Positions 36,408-47,371 of a stretch of DNA of 64,000 nucleotides are shown piece after piece. The stretch is from the NCBI RefSeq assembly GCF_025583945.1, contig NZ_JAOEGU010000001.1, positions 124,001 through 188,000 of the forward strand. Direction: 5' to 3'. The position numbers were made by a program, and so were the translations under genes. The DNA comes from Methylobacter psychrophilus (lineage in GTDB: Bacteria > Pseudomonadota > Gammaproteobacteria > Methylococcales > Methylomonadaceae). Numbering within the stretch: the stretch's first letter is position 1; each line of letters starts with the position of its first letter. The notes under the pieces are model-generated. The model saw only the letters and a list, made by a program, of their open reading frames with translations. It did not search any database and had not been told where the DNA came from.

Positions 36408-37600
36408 TGCGCCTGATTACACTTTTAAGCATTTGTTTACTATTACCAGGTTGCGCGGCGTTTGATACTATCAATGACTCTGTTTCCGGTATTTCCGATT
36501 ATTTTCTTGGTGGCGAGGATAATTCGGATCCCCCTGCTATTTTGGTTGAGTATGTTCCTGAAATACAAATCGAAAAGCTGTGGGATGAAACGGTCGGCGT
36601 TGGAACAGATGAACAATCTTTAAAACTGGTTCCTTCCATTGGCTTTGGTAAAATACTGGCTGCTGACCGGGATGGTTTGGTGCAGGCCAGGGATTTGAAC
36701 ACCGGGCGTCTGATTTGGGAAGTAGAAACAGAAGTTCATTTTTCTGCCGGCCCTGGTCTGGGTGCAGGAACCGTGATTTTAGGTTCCAGTGATGCCGAGG
36801 TTGTTGCCTTAAACAGTGAAAATGGTGCGTTGCTTTGGAAATCTCTGGTTTCCAGTGAAGTACTTTCTGTACCTATTATTGCCAAGGGTATCGTGGTGGT
36901 TCGCACGACTGACGGCGAAGTTATTGCTCTCAATGAAAAAAATGGCGTAAGGCTATGGAATTATGAGCATAATGCACCCGCTTTAACGGTGCGCGGGATC
37001 GGTGCTCCCATTATCGTTGAGGATAATGTGATCGGCGGTTACGATAATGGCAAATTAATGGCTTTGCGTCTGGCAGATGGCAAGTATGTCTGGGAAACCA
37101 GTGTTACCATTCCCAAAGGACGATCTGAAGTTGAAAGGTTGGTAGATCTTGATGCTGACCCAATAGATGTCGGTGGCGTTATTTATATTGCCAGTTATCA
37201 CGGTGGTGCTGTTGCGGTGTCAGAGCTGGATGGTGACTTGTTGTGGCGTAACGAAGCTATTTCTTCTTATAATGGTTTGAGTCATGATTTTCGGTATTTG
37301 TATTTGTCAGATTCGAGTGATAACGTTTGGCAGTTGGACCAACGTAGTGGCGCATCATTATGGAAACAAAAAGAATTACATCAAAGAAAATTAACAGCGC
37401 CAGCGGTCTATGACAACTATGTTGTGGTAGGCGATTTTGAAGGCTATGTGCATTGGTTGTCTACCACTGATGGCAGGCAGTTAGGCCGTATAAAAGTTGC
37501 TGATAGCGCAATAGAAGCCAAGCCTGTCGTGGTAGATAATACTGTTTATATTTATGCAAAAGACGGCACCCTTGCCGCTTTAAAAACCCGGTCACCTTAA
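36407..37600 (+). CDS. bamB: Outer membrane protein assembly factor BamB
   Basis: A lipoprotein of the BAM complex that scaffolds insertion of outer-membrane beta-barrel proteins. Length 397 (E. coli 392). The signal peptide ends in lipobox LLPGC (C16). The rest is an eight-bladed PQQ-like propeller with repeated strands such as LWKSLVSSEVLSVP, TDGEVIALNEKNGVRLW and DGTLAALKT. Overlap with yfgM and 6-bp spacing to der show one transcript. Confidence 0.95.
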   Translation: MRLITLLSICLLLPGCAAFDTINDSVSGISDYFLGGEDNSDPPAILVEYVPEIQIEKLWDETVGVGTDEQSLKLVPSIGFGKILAADRDGLVQARDLNTGRLIWEVETEVHFSAGPGLGAGTVILGSSDAEVVALNSENGALLWKSLVSSEVLSVPIIAKGIVVVRTTDGEVIALNEKNGVRLWNYEHNAPALTVRGIGAPIIVEDNVIGGYDNGKLMALRLADGKYVWETSVTIPKGRSEVERLVDLDADPIDVGGVIYIASYHGGAVAVSELDGDLLWRNEAISSYNGLSHDFRYLYLSDSSDNVWQLDQRSGASLWKQKELHQRKLTAPAVYDNYVVVGDFEGYVHWLSTTDGRQLGRIKVADSAIEAKPVVVDNTVYIYAKDGTLAALKTRSP

Positions 37601-37606
37601 TATACT

Positions 37607-39010
37607 ATGTTACCTGTAATAGCCCTTGTAGGGCGTCCCAATGTTGGTAAATCCACATTATTTAATTATTTAACCCGTAGTCGGGAAGCTTTAGTCGCAG
37701 ATTTCCCGGGCTTAACCCGGGACCGTCAATATGGTCGGGTAAAGCATGGCGATCGTCCTTGTCTGGTTGTCGATACCGGTGGTATAGCCGATGATGCCGA
37801 AGGTATAGAAAGTTTTGCCAGAAAGCAGGTACAAATTGCTTTGGAAGAAGCTGATTTGGTGTTGTTTCTGGTTGATGCACGCGAAGGACTGAGTGCCTCA
37901 GATAAAGTGATTGCTGACAGCCTGAGAAAACTCAATAAACCCGTACTGTTGGTCACCAACAAAGTTGATGGTATTGATGCCACCATTGCGGCTGCCGACT
38001 TTTATTCGCTGGCTCTTGGCGAGCCTGTGCAGATTGCTGCTTCACACGGTAGAGGCATACCTGAATTACTGCAAAGAGTCGATCAATTATTACCACCCGA
38101 CACTGAAGAAACGATTGATGATACCAGTAAAGGTATCGCTATTGCTGTCGTCGGACGGCCTAATGTTGGTAAATCAACCCTGGTTAACCGGCTGTTGGGT
38201 GAAGAGCGGGTTATTGTTTATGATGAGCCGGGTACGACACGCGACAGCATCTATATCCCTTTTGAACGCAGTGGCAAGCAGTTTACGCTGATTGATACGG
38301 CGGGAATGCGCAGGCGCTCCAGAGTTTCAGAGACCATTGAAAAGTTCAGTGTCATCAAAACCTTGCAAGCCATTGAAAAGTCAAATGTCGTTATTTATTT
38401 AATTGATGCACGCGATGGTATAGCCGATCAGGATGCGCATTTATTAGGTTTGGTGATAGAAGCGGGTAGAGCGTTGATTATTGGTCTCAATAAATGGGAT
38501 GGCATCACTACCGAGCAAAAAAATACAATTAATCGACAATTGGATGTGAAATTGTCCTTTCTTGATTTTGCTGAAAAACATCCTATCTCCGCCTTGCATG
38601 GCAGTGGTGTTGGCAAGCTGTTTGATGTCGTTTCCAAATTGTATGAAGCAGCGATGATTGATATGTCAACGCCTGTGTTAACGCGAATACTTAAAGAAGC
38701 GACTACTGCGCATCAACCGCCGATAGTTAACACGCGTCGTATCAAGCTAAAATATGCACATCAGGGTGGTCGAAATCCGCCTATTGTAGTCATTCATGGT
38801 GTGCAAACAGATGCGTTGCCGATGTCTTATAAGCGCTACTTAATGAATTATTATCGTGACAAGATGAAATTGTCAGGGACACCGATACGATTGGAATTTA
38901 AGTCACCGATCAATCCCTTTCACGGACAAAAGAAGAAGCTCACCGAGTGGGAAGTACAAAAACGTTTACGTTTGGCGAAGCGGGCAAAGCCAAATAAAGA
39001 TCAGGGTTAA
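37607..39010 (+). CDS. der: Ribosome-assembly GTPase Der (EngA)
   Basis: Essential GTPase with two tandem G domains for 50S subunit maturation; 467 residues (E. coli 490). G1 motifs are [12 protein letters not shown] (about 8-19) and [12 protein letters not shown] (about 183-194), each followed by its own DTGG/DTAG and NKVD/NKWD motifs. The C-terminal KH-like domain ends with [13 protein letters not shown]. It is the last gene of the ndk-der run. Confidence 0.97.
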   Translation: MLPVIALVGRPNVGKSTLFNYLTRSREALVADFPGLTRDRQYGRVKHGDRPCLVVDTGGIADDAEGIESFARKQVQIALEEADLVLFLVDAREGLSASDKVIADSLRKLNKPVLLVTNKVDGIDATIAAADFYSLALGEPVQIAASHGRGIPELLQRVDQLLPPDTEETIDDTSKGIAIAVVGRPNVGKSTLVNRLLGEERVIVYDEPGTTRDSIYIPFERSGKQFTLIDTAGMRRRSRVSETIEKFSVIKTLQAIEKSNVVIYLIDARDGIADQDAHLLGLVIEAGRALIIGLNKWDGITTEQKNTINRQLDVKLSFLDFAEKHPISALHGSGVGKLFDVVSKLYEAAMIDMSTPVLTRILKEATTAHQPPIVNTRRIKLKYAHQGGRNPPIVVIHGVQTDALPMSYKRYLMNYYRDKMKLSGTPIRLEFKSPINPFHGQKKKLTEWEVQKRLRLAKRAKPNKDQG

Positions 39011-39073
39011 AGGTTAAAATAATTTGGATATTTAACCTGTTCTTTTTATCATTATCACAATAAGGATTAAGTC

Positions 39074-39571
39074 ATGGCAACGATTACATTTCAAAGCAAA
39101 CCACTGCATACCTCTGGGGAATTACCGTTAGTGGGTAGTAAGGCCCCTGACTTTTCTCTGGCAAACGGTAAATTAGAAGATGTAAGCCTGGCAACTTACG
39201 CCGGTAAAACGAAAGTGCTTAATATCGTGCCCAGCTTGGATACGCCTACCTGCGCGGCTTCAACGCGTAAGTTTAACGAGAAGGCTGCACATTTTCATAA
39301 TACCGTGGTGTTGGTTATTTCCGCTGATTTACCGTTTGCACAATGCCGATTTTGTGAGATTGAAGATTTAACTCATGTTATTCCTTTATCAACCTTCCGT
39401 TCTAGTTTTGCCGACGATTATGGTGTCAAATTGGTTAATACCTTTCTTGCCGGATTAACGGCTCGGGCAGTCATCATTATTGATGAGCATGATAGCGTTA
39501 TTTATACCGAATTAGTCAGCGAACTTGCCAATGAACCTGATTATGAAAGTGCGTTGCTGGCGTTGAAATAA
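39074..39571 (+). CDS. tpx: Thiol peroxidase Tpx
   Basis: Atypical 2-Cys peroxiredoxin of the periplasm/cytosol, reducing peroxides with thioredoxin. Length 165 (E. coli 168). The peroxidatic cysteine lies in PSLDTPTCAASTRKF and the resolving cysteine in LPFAQCRFCEIE. The N-terminus ITFQSKPLHTSGELP is typical. The gene is 63 bp after der. A clear terminator lies only 180 bp downstream. Confidence 0.96.
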   Translation: MATITFQSKPLHTSGELPLVGSKAPDFSLANGKLEDVSLATYAGKTKVLNIVPSLDTPTCAASTRKFNEKAAHFHNTVVLVISADLPFAQCRFCEIEDLTHVIPLSTFRSSFADDYGVKLVNTFLAGLTARAVIIIDEHDSVIYTELVSELANEPDYESALLALK

Positions 39572-39750
39572 CCGGTGAGTCGTACTTAAAAAACTGAACA
39601 TATGTCAAAGACAAGTTCTCTGTCGGTAGTCGTTTCATGTCGTTATTGTTGTATCTGTTAGTTGCAGTTCTTTGGCTACGCAGTGTTGACTGTTTCTGTA
39701 CATCAGTTGAATAAGTGCCGATTATATCGACGATATCCCGTTATTTTAAG

Positions 39751-39782
39751 ACCAGGCTTTGTAATACGGCCTGGTTTTTTTT
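39751..39782 (+). terminator. Intrinsic terminator 180 bp downstream of tpx
   Basis: Stem ACCAGGC (39751-39757) with GCCTGGT (39769-39775) is followed by a T-run to 39782. The distance from tpx implies a long 3' untranslated region or a separate short transcript. Confidence 0.8.
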
Positions 39783-39988
39783 GCCTTGATTGTTGCAGCT
39801 TTAATTAAAATATGAAGTAATGCCTATTCGTGGCATCATCCCTTGTAACATTCATATCTCCAGTATCAACCGTTAAGGGTTAACTCCCGGCTTATGCATA
39901 AAAGTGTTGCCTCCTGCCGGTTGCGTTGGATCTTACGCTGGTTTTGTTGGGTTTTGGAAATCTTTAACACAAATGGCAAATTAACCAA

Positions 39989-40146
39989 GAGGCTGTCCGA
40001 GAATAGGAACCGTAGCGAGGGAAAGCAATTTTGAGTCAGATTTTTTGATCATTTGAGGTAAATAGTTGTTCTATTAAACGAAAATGAGCGAGAAAACTGG
40101 CCAAAATAGCTTTTCCGCAGTAGGTTTTCTATTCTTGGACAGCCTC
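39989..40146. mobile_element. MITE-like element, 158 bp
   Basis: Terminal inverted repeats are 18 bp with one mismatch: GAGGCTGTCCGAGAATAG (39989-40006) and CTATTCTTGGACAGCCTC (40129-40146). There is no coding capacity. A 33-bp piece of its right end recurs at 20922-20954. It lies in the 710-bp gap between tpx and oadG; the rest of that gap shows only the tpx terminator. Confidence 0.72.
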
Positions 40147-40281
40147 CTGGCTACCAAGTAATGCAAAAACAACGGCGTTAATTATCTTTAGTTTGTTTAG
40201 CGGCTTGGTTTTATGGATAATGGAGTTATAGTCTGAATATTTTTCAATAGATTCAAGAGTTTCAATACAAGGTTTGACGAT

Positions 40282-40521
40282 ATGACAGAAATGATGAGTA
40301 GTGGAGTTGAGTTGATGTTGGCTGGAATGAGCATTGTATTCCTGTTTTTGACTATGCTGGTTATTGCGATCAATCTGATGTCATCACTGGTGCAGCGGTT
40401 TTTTCCGGACGCCCCTGTTTTGGTGGCAGTCCCTAAGGTTTCCAGTGGTATTGATAAAAGCATCATTGCCGCAATTACTGCAGCGGTGCATCAGCATCGA
40501 AGCAAGCATAAAAAAAGTTAA
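40282..40521 (+). CDS. oadG: Oxaloacetate decarboxylase gamma chain
   Basis: A 79-residue single-span protein: TM helix about 10-32 (LMLAGMSIVFLFLTMLVIAIN) followed by a short cytosolic tail with LVQRFFPDAP and a His/Lys-rich C-terminus. This matches OadG, which anchors the alpha chain to the membrane beta chain and may bind zinc. It is first in the oadGAB order usual for this pump. Confidence 0.85.
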   Translation: MTEMMSSGVELMLAGMSIVFLFLTMLVIAINLMSSLVQRFFPDAPVLVAVPKVSSGIDKSIIAAITAAVHQHRSKHKKS

Positions 40522-40638
40522 GTATTTTTGGATAGATGTCTGTAGTGCTTGACCCGTACTGTTTTATATTAAAAGTATTCAATCGACCAAAAAGGTCAGT
40601 GATTAGAGTCCGTAAAGGTTCTTGGAGAAATATTAAGA

Positions 40639-42420
40639 ATGGCCAAAGATAAAAAAAAACCGCTAGCGATCACTGAAGTTGTCTTGCGTGATGCTCATCA
40701 ATCTATCTTGGCTACTCGTTTACGCGTAGAAGATATGCTGCCGATTTGTGAAAAACTGGATCAGATAGGTTACTGGTCTATTGAATCATGGGGTGGTGCT
40801 ACTTTTGATGCCTGTATTCGTTATCTTGGCGAAGATCCTTGGGAAAGGTTACGTTTGCTAAAAGCGGCAATGCCTAAAACACAACAGCAAATGTTATTGA
40901 GGGGCCAAAATATTTTAGGTTATCGGCATTATGCCGATGATGTGGTTGACAAATTTGTTGAGCGTTGTGCTGTCAACGGTATTGATGTTTTCCGTATCTT
41001 TGATGCCATGAACGACATGCGCAATATTGAACATGCGGTAAAAGCAGTACTCGCTACCGATGCTCATGCTCAAGGAACTATTTCTTACACGACCAGCCCC
41101 GTCCATACTCTGGATACGTGGGTTAATCTAGGCAAACAAATCGAAGATATGGGGGCGCACTCCATCTGCATTAAGGATATGGCCGGATTGCTTAAACCTT
41201 ACGATGCTTTTGAATTGGTCAGCCGCTTGAAAAAAAGTACCAAAATCCCGATACATTTACATTGCCACGCAACCACCGGTTTAAGTGTAGCCAGCATTAT
41301 CAAAGCGGTCGAAGCGGGCATAGATAATGTTGACACGGCCATTTCATCACTTAGCATGACTTACGGACATAGCGCTACCGAGACGATTGTCGCCAGCCTT
41401 GAAGGTACTGAGCGTGCTACCGGTTTGGATTTGGTAAAGCTGGAAGAAATTGCGCATTATTTCAGGGATATCCGGAAAAAATATGCGCAATATGAAGGTA
41501 GTTTAAAAGGTGTTGATGGGCGCATTCTGATTTCTCAAGTTCCTGGTGGCATGTTGACCAACATGGAAAGCCAGTTGAAAGAGCAGGGTGCTTCTGACAA
41601 GTTTGATGAAGTTATGCATGAAATACCTCGGGTCCGCGAAGATTTGGGATTTATTCCGCTGGTTACACCTACCTCTCAAATCGTGGGCACACAAGCCGTT
41701 ATGAATGTGATGAACGGTGAGCGCTATAAAACCATTACCAAAGAAACAGCCGGAGTACTGAAAGGCGAATACGGTGCAACCCCTGCACCGGTAAACAAAC
41801 AATTGCAAGATAGGGTGCTGGAAGGTGCTCAGCCTATTACTTGTCGTCCTGCTGATTTAATAGAGCCGGAAATGGACAAATTGATCACCGATGTCCTGGA
41901 AAAAGCGAAAGCAGAAAATGTAAAGCTCGCTAAAAACATTGAAGAAGATGCCTTAATCAATGGTATGTTTGCTCAAGTTGGGTGGAAGTTTCTGGTTAAT
42001 CGTGGAAATCCTGCGGCATTTGAGGCGGCACCCGATGCAAAAGCTTTTGCAGAGGCCAATAATAGTGCGCCAAAAATAGCGACGACTGAGAGCGTTACTG
42101 AAACTTATGCCGTCAACGTGGATGGCAGAAATTTTAACGTTACCGTAGGTCCTGTTGGTGCGCCACTCAATATTCAGCCTGCCGTTGTAGATAAAGGTAT
42201 CGTTAACAGTGGTGCGATAGTTTATGCACCAATGGCTGGTAATATACTGAAAATCCTGGTTGATATTGGTAGTGAGGTTGTGGAAGGTGAGGTAGTGGTT
42301 GTTATGGAAGCGATGAAAATGGAGACTGAAGTCCGGTCTAAATTTTCAGGTATTGTCAGCGCAGTTCATATCAAGGAAGGCGGTGCAGTCGCTGGCGGTA
42401 ATGCTTTGATTTCATTGTAA
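40639..42420 (+). CDS. oadA: Oxaloacetate decarboxylase alpha chain (biotin-containing)
   Basis: The cytosolic carboxyltransferase/biotin subunit; 593 residues (Klebsiella OadA 596). The carboxyltransferase TIM barrel occupies about 1-300 ([51 protein letters not shown]). A linker follows, then the C-terminal biotinyl domain with EAMKMETEV, where the biotin lysine lies. In a genome without oadB such a protein could be a pyruvate carboxylase subunit, but oadG and oadB flank it here. It is 117 bp after oadG. Confidence 0.93.
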   Translation: MAKDKKKPLAITEVVLRDAHQSILATRLRVEDMLPICEKLDQIGYWSIESWGGATFDACIRYLGEDPWERLRLLKAAMPKTQQQMLLRGQNILGYRHYADDVVDKFVERCAVNGIDVFRIFDAMNDMRNIEHAVKAVLATDAHAQGTISYTTSPVHTLDTWVNLGKQIEDMGAHSICIKDMAGLLKPYDAFELVSRLKKSTKIPIHLHCHATTGLSVASIIKAVEAGIDNVDTAISSLSMTYGHSATETIVASLEGTERATGLDLVKLEEIAHYFRDIRKKYAQYEGSLKGVDGRILISQVPGGMLTNMESQLKEQGASDKFDEVMHEIPRVREDLGFIPLVTPTSQIVGTQAVMNVMNGERYKTITKETAGVLKGEYGATPAPVNKQLQDRVLEGAQPITCRPADLIEPEMDKLITDVLEKAKAENVKLAKNIEEDALINGMFAQVGWKFLVNRGNPAAFEAAPDAKAFAEANNSAPKIATTESVTETYAVNVDGRNFNVTVGPVGAPLNIQPAVVDKGIVNSGAIVYAPMAGNILKILVDIGSEVVEGEVVVVMEAMKMETEVRSKFSGIVSAVHIKEGGAVAGGNALISL

Positions 42421-42446
42421 TAACGGACACTATCAAGAGACATTTT

Positions 42447-43574
42447 ATGGAAAATCTGCTTTCACTCTGGCAAAGTACCGGTTTATATAATTTTACTGGT
42501 GGCCAGGCTTTTATGATGCTGGTTGGCTTTTTGTTATTGTTTCTGGCTATTAAGAAAGGTTTTGAACCTTTACTGTTATTGCCAATAGGCTTTGGCGCTA
42601 TTTTAAGTAACATTCCGGTTGCCGGTATTGCCGAAGAAGGCGGTCTTTTATACTACCTTTATTTTGGTATCAAAACCGGGATATTCCCGTTGCTTATTTT
42701 TATGGGTGTCGGGGCAATGACTGATTTTGGTCCCATGCTCGCAAATCCCAAAACTCTCTTGTTAGGTGCTGCTGCACAATTCGGTATTTTTGCTTCGTTG
42801 TTGGGTGCGTTGGCGCTTAATATCATACCCGGATTGGAATTCAGTTTAAGAGATGCTGCTGCCATTGGTATTATTGGTGGTGCTGATGGCCCTACCGCTA
42901 TTTATGTAGCCTCAAAATTGGCTCCGGATTTATTGGGAGCCATTGCCGTAGCTGCTTATTCTTATATGGCGTTGGTGCCTTTAATTCAGCCGCCGATCAT
43001 GCGGGCTTTAACGACAGAAGACGAGCGCAAAATTGAAATGAAGCAAATGCGTGCGGTCAGCAAAACGGAAAAAATTATTTTTCCCTTAATGTTGTTGGTT
43101 CTTTCCATCTTGTTGCTGCCGTCTGCTACGCCCCTGATTGGTATGTTTGCGCTGGGTAATTTGATGAATTCTTGTGGTGTTGTTGAGCGCTTGAGTCAAA
43201 CGGCACAAAACGAATTGATCAATATTGTCACTATTTTTTTGGGGCTGGCAGTAGGCTCAAAATTGAGCGCAGAAGCTTTCTTGCAAATTGAAACACTGGG
43301 TATCCTGGCTTTGGGTGCGGTGGCTTTTTCTATTGGTACCGCTACCGGTGTTATCATGGCAAAAATCATGAATAAATTCAGTGATACGCCGATTAATCCA
43401 TTAATTGGTGCTGCCGGCGTATCTGCAGTCCCTATGTCTGCGAGGGTTGTCAATAAGGTAGGGCTGGAGAGTAATCCACATAATTTCTTGTTGATGCACG
43501 CCATGGGCCCTAATGTTGCCGGTGTCATTGGTTCAGCGGTAGCTGCCGGGGTTTTACTCAGTTTGGTTAAGTAA
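42447..43574 (+). CDS. oadB: Oxaloacetate decarboxylase beta chain (sodium-pumping membrane subunit)
   Basis: An integral membrane subunit with about nine TM helices; 375 residues, the common short form (Klebsiella is about 433). It decarboxylates carboxybiotin and expels Na+. Conserved parts are [39 protein letters not shown], the key [20 protein letters not shown] with the sodium-site aspartate, and [18 protein letters not shown]. It lies 26 bp after oadA. The pump can save energy as a sodium gradient or, run in reverse, help supply oxaloacetate. Confidence 0.94.
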   Translation: MENLLSLWQSTGLYNFTGGQAFMMLVGFLLLFLAIKKGFEPLLLLPIGFGAILSNIPVAGIAEEGGLLYYLYFGIKTGIFPLLIFMGVGAMTDFGPMLANPKTLLLGAAAQFGIFASLLGALALNIIPGLEFSLRDAAAIGIIGGADGPTAIYVASKLAPDLLGAIAVAAYSYMALVPLIQPPIMRALTTEDERKIEMKQMRAVSKTEKIIFPLMLLVLSILLLPSATPLIGMFALGNLMNSCGVVERLSQTAQNELINIVTIFLGLAVGSKLSAEAFLQIETLGILALGAVAFSIGTATGVIMAKIMNKFSDTPINPLIGAAGVSAVPMSARVVNKVGLESNPHNFLLMHAMGPNVAGVIGSAVAAGVLLSLVK

Positions 43575-43599
43575 ATTTACGCACTATTTAGTTTGATAG

Positions 43600-43634
43600 T
43601 CATTAATCCCGCTCGCCATGAACGGGATTAATGA
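43600..43634. terminator. Perfect 12-bp hairpin after oadB
   Basis: TCATTAATCCCG (43600-43611) pairs with CGGGATTAATGA (43623-43634) around an 11-nt loop, 25 bp after the oadB stop. No immediate T-run, so it may be a Rho-aided or 3'-stabilising structure. Confidence 0.5.
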
Positions 43635-43729
43635 TAGATTAATGGTACTTTTTGGATAATCTCACCCGCGTATATTTACGCTCACGCTAGCTTATTTTTA
43701 TACGCCAGAAATTTTGAGGATATAAAGAC

Positions 43730-44494
43730 ATGCTGGACATCTTACAAATCCCTGTTTTAACTGATAACTATATTTATCTGCTTCACGACCCGGTATCGGG
43801 AGAAACTGCCGTCGTTGATCCTGCTCTTGCACAACCGGTTTTGGATGTTCTTGATGAAAAAGGCTGGCGTCTTACTTATATTTTAAATACCCATCATCAT
43901 TGGGATCATGTGGGTGGTAATCTCAAGCTTAAGCAAAAAACCGGCTGCCAAATTATTGCTGCACAAGCAGACCGGGAGCGAATTCCTGGAATTGACAGGG
44001 GCGTTAGTGAAAACGATATCATTTCACTGGGTCAGCATCAGACCAAGGTTATTGCAACACCAGGTCATACCAGTGCGCATATTGTTTATCATTTTGCCAA
44101 AGATGGGGCGCTGTTTTGCGGGGATACTTTATTTGTTATGGGTTGCGGTCGGTTATTTGAGGGAACATCTGAGCAAATGTGGACTTCATTACAAAAATTA
44201 AAGGCTTTGCCATCAGCAACCCAAATTTATTGCACCCACGAATACACCCAGGCAAATGGACAGTTTGCTTTAAGCGTTGAACCAGATAATAAGTACACAC
44301 AGAAAAAAATGCTTGAAGTGGCGCAATTGAGATTGATGAATCAATCCACAGTGCCTTCGACTATCGGGGAAGAAAGGGCAACCAATCCGTTTTTTAGGGA
44401 AGACAGTCTCAGTATACAAAAAAAACTGGGGTTGGAAGGGCAATCATCGGTAAGTGTCTTTACAGAGCTACGGAAACGTAAAGATTCGTTTTAA
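43730..44494 (+). CDS. gloB: Hydroxyacylglutathione hydrolase (glyoxalase II)
   Basis: Hydrolyses S-lactoylglutathione to lactate and glutathione, the second step of methylglyoxal detoxification; it could also act on other acyl-glutathiones. A 254-residue metallo-beta-lactamase fold with the binuclear metal motif THHHWDH (54-60), ATPGHTSAH, LFCGDTLFVMGCGRLFEG and the C-terminal glutathione-binding region ATNPFFRED. Single gene converging on lysS. Confidence 0.95.
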   Translation: MLDILQIPVLTDNYIYLLHDPVSGETAVVDPALAQPVLDVLDEKGWRLTYILNTHHHWDHVGGNLKLKQKTGCQIIAAQADRERIPGIDRGVSENDIISLGQHQTKVIATPGHTSAHIVYHFAKDGALFCGDTLFVMGCGRLFEGTSEQMWTSLQKLKALPSATQIYCTHEYTQANGQFALSVEPDNKYTQKKMLEVAQLRLMNQSTVPSTIGEERATNPFFREDSLSIQKKLGLEGQSSVSVFTELRKRKDSF

Positions 44495-44496
44495 GT

Positions 44497-44574
44497 AGAA
44501 TGGGTAGAGCAACGCGAAACCCATAACATCGGTGGTTGATTTAGATGGGTTTCGGCTATCACCTCTACCCATCT
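44497..44574. repeat. Nested inverted repeat between gloB and lysS
   Basis: Outer arms ATGGGTAGAG (44500-44509) and CTCTACCCAT (44563-44572); inner arms GAAACCCAT (44516-44524) and ATGGGTTTC (44545-44553). The outer and inner arms share the ATGGGT word. It lies between convergent genes and can act as a bidirectional terminator; it looks like a dispersed REP-type repeat. Confidence 0.6.
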
Positions 44575-44594
44575 AACTGTTAGTATGGAAAATG

Positions 44595-46094
44595 TTAGCC
44601 TTTAGGTCGCATATGCGGGAACAATAATACATCACGAATTGACGGCGCATCCGTAAACAACATCACCAGACGATCAATACCAATGCCTTCGCCTGCTGTT
44701 GGCGGCATGCCGTGTTCCAGCGCGACGATATAATCGGCGTCAAAATGCATGGCTTCATCATCACCGGCTTCTTTTTCTTCCACTTGTTTTTGGAAGCGCG
44801 CAGCCTGGTCTTCAGCATCATTTAACTCGGTAAAACCGTTGGCAATTTCACGGCCGCCGACAAAAAATTCAAAGCGATCGGTCACATGCGGGTTGTCGTC
44901 ATTACGTCGTGCCAGTGGCGATACTTCAACGGGATAGGCGGTAATAAAGGTCGGATTCATCAAGCGACTTTCTACCGTTTTTTCAAAAATCTCGATTTGT
45001 ACTTTACCTAAACCGTAACCTTCCTTAACAGGAATATGCAGATTTTCAGCAACTTTAACAGCAGCTTCACGGGTTTCAAGATCACTGGCGCTGAGGTCAG
45101 GGTTGAAGTGCAGGATTGACTCAACTACCGTCATGCGATCAAAAGGCTTACCAAAATCATATTGCTCGCCCTGATAAGTCACCTCTGTTTGACCAAGAAC
45201 TTCTATGGCAATACCGCGTAACATCTCTTCGGTTAAATCCATTAAGTCCTGATATTCAGCGTACGCCTGATAAAACTCCAACATGGTAAATTCAGGGTTA
45301 TGGCGAGTTGATAAACCTTCATTTCTAAAGTTACGGTTAATTTCAAATACCCGTTCAAAACCACCGACAACCAGGCGTTTCAAATATAACTCAGGGGCGA
45401 TACGCAAAAACATATCCATGTCCAGTGCGTTATGAAAGGTCGTAAAAGGTCTTGCCGTTGCTCCGCCCGGAATTACCTGCATCATGGGCGTTTCAACTTC
45501 CAGAAATTGACGTTCAATCAGGAACTGACGTATATAGGCAACGACCTTTGAGCGTATCAGAAACGTATTGCGCGATTGCTCGCTCATAATCAAATCCAGA
45601 TAACGCTGCCGGTATTTGATTTCCTGATCGGCAATGCCATGAAACTTTTCAGGCAATGGACGCAAAGCTTTGGTTAACAGACGAATATCGTCAACTTTAA
45701 CACTGAGTTCACCGGTTTGGGTGACAAATAATACGCCTTCTGCACCAACAATATCGCCAATATCCCACTTTTTAAACTGTTCGTTATAAAACCCTTCAGG
45801 CAATGTGTCTCTGGTGACATAGAGCTGGATTTTACCGGACATGTCCTGAATATGGGCAAAGCTGGCTTTGCCCATTACCCGGCGAGTCATGATTCTGCCT
45901 GCGAGCTTTACCCTGACGGGTTCTGCTTCCAGTTGTTCTTTGGTCTTTTCGCCGTATTCGGCTAACAGCTCACCGGCAACGACATTGCGGCGAAAATCAG
46001 TAGGAAAAGGAATGCCGCCATTGGCACGCAACTCATTTAATTTACTGCGGCGTTGTTTGATTTGTTCTTGTTCGTCTTGTTGAATTTCTGACAT
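44595..46094 (-). CDS. lysS: Lysine-tRNA ligase, class II
   Basis: Charges tRNA-Lys; 499 residues (E. coli LysS 505). The N-terminal OB-fold anticodon domain is about 50-165 ([21 protein letters not shown]). The class II core has motif 2 [28 protein letters not shown]-like [11 protein letters not shown], and motif 3 [10 protein letters not shown]. It follows prfB on the same strand, the usual gammaproteobacterial pair, but with a 178-bp gap here. Confidence 0.96.
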   Translation of the reverse strand: MSEIQQDEQEQIKQRRSKLNELRANGGIPFPTDFRRNVVAGELLAEYGEKTKEQLEAEPVRVKLAGRIMTRRVMGKASFAHIQDMSGKIQLYVTRDTLPEGFYNEQFKKWDIGDIVGAEGVLFVTQTGELSVKVDDIRLLTKALRPLPEKFHGIADQEIKYRQRYLDLIMSEQSRNTFLIRSKVVAYIRQFLIERQFLEVETPMMQVIPGGATARPFTTFHNALDMDMFLRIAPELYLKRLVVGGFERVFEINRNFRNEGLSTRHNPEFTMLEFYQAYAEYQDLMDLTEEMLRGIAIEVLGQTEVTYQGEQYDFGKPFDRMTVVESILHFNPDLSASDLETREAAVKVAENLHIPVKEGYGLGKVQIEIFEKTVESRLMNPTFITAYPVEVSPLARRNDDNPHVTDRFEFFVGGREIANGFTELNDAEDQAARFQKQVEEKEAGDDEAMHFDADYIVALEHGMPPTAGEGIGIDRLVMLFTDAPSIRDVLLFPHMRPKG

Positions 46095-46272
46095 GGTTTT
46101 TAGGTATCAAAATTATAGAATTAAAAAATGTTCGTTCTTCATTACTTTCGCGATGCAAGAGCACGGCGGCGAGAAAATTGTTGTTTACAGAATGGGCGGA
46201 TTTAAGTGCGTGGCATGGTTCACGATTAATGTGCATCAAAGCGATCAGTCTGTCTTGTAAAGTGATATCGGC

Positions 46273-47371
46273 CTACAACCCGCTCTTCAAACTGGCCTCA
46301 ATAAACTGATCCAGATCGCCATCCAAAACGGCTTGAGTATTACCGGTTTCCACACCGGTGCGTAAATCCTTAATACGTGATTGATCCAGCACGTAAGAAC
46401 GGATTTGACTGCCCCAGCCTATATCTGATTTGGTATCTTCCAAGGCTTGGGCTGATTCACTGCGTTTGCGCATTTCCAGTTCATACAATTTGGCTTTCAA
46501 TTGCTTCATCGCAGTGGCGCGATTTTTATGCTGCGAGCGATCACTTTGGCATTGCACGACAATTCCGGTCGGATTATGGGTCATGCGCACGGCGGATTCG
46601 GTTTTGTTGATATGCTGACCACCCGCGCCGCTGGCACGATAAACATCCACACGCACATCAGCGGGATTGATGTCGATGTCAATATCATCATCAATTTCCG
46701 GTGATACAAACACCGAAGCAAAAGAGGTATGACGGCGGTTGCCCGAGTCGAACGGTGATTTTCTAACCAGGCGATGAACACCGGTTTCGGTACGCAACCA
46801 GCCAAAGGCATATTCACCTTCAAAGCGAATAGTGGCACTTTTAATACCGGCGACATCGCCTTGTGATTCTTCAATGAGCTCGGTTTTAAAACCTTTACGC
46901 TCACCCCAACGTAAAAACATCCGTTCAATTATCGAGGCCCAGTCTTGTGCTTCTGTACCGCCGGAACCAGATTGTATATCCAAAAAGGCATTGTTGGGGT
47001 CCATTTCACCTGAAAACATGCGTCGAAATTCAAGGGCGGCCACCCTTTTTTCGAAATAGGCCAAATCATTAATGACGGTATCAACGGTTTCTTCATCATC
47101 TTCGTCAATTGCCATCATCAGTAATTCTTCGGCGTCTGCCAATCCGCGTTCCAGGTCATTAATGGTATTAACAATAACTTCCAGTTGCCCGCGTTCTTTT
47201 CCTAAAGTTTGCGCCAGCTCGGGATTATCCCAAATTTTGGGATTTTCAAGCTCCAGTAATACTTCGACCAAGCGTTCATGCTTTACATCAAAGTCAAAGA
47301 TACCTCCTAAGGGCATCACCACGGCTTTTTAGGTCAGCTATTTTATTTTTAATCGGGTTTATTTCTTGCAT
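46273..47371 (-). CDS. prfB: Peptide chain release factor 2, with programmed +1 frameshift
   Basis: Recognises UAA/UGA stop codons. The gene is in two frames: ATG at 47371 starts 25 codons ([10 protein letters not shown]...) to CTT at 47299-47297, then an in-frame TGA at 47296-47294. A +1 shift over 47296 continues as GAC in the frame ending at 46273. The joined protein is 365 residues, the same as E. coli RF2. The AGGAGG stimulator lies just before TATCTTTGAC, as in E. coli. SPFDSG (stop-codon recognition SPF) and [12 protein letters not shown] (GGQ) are present. RF2 thus controls its own synthesis: low RF2 slows UGA decoding and favours frameshifting. A caller using one frame would give a false 349-residue start. 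Confidence 0.95.
47294..47311 (-). promoter_or_regulatory. RF2 autoregulatory +1 frameshift site
   Basis: On the minus strand: CTTAGGAGGTATCTTTGA. It combines the internal Shine-Dalgarno AGGAGG, the slippery CTT codon and the UGA stop followed by C, the standard prfB recoding signal. Confidence 0.93.
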
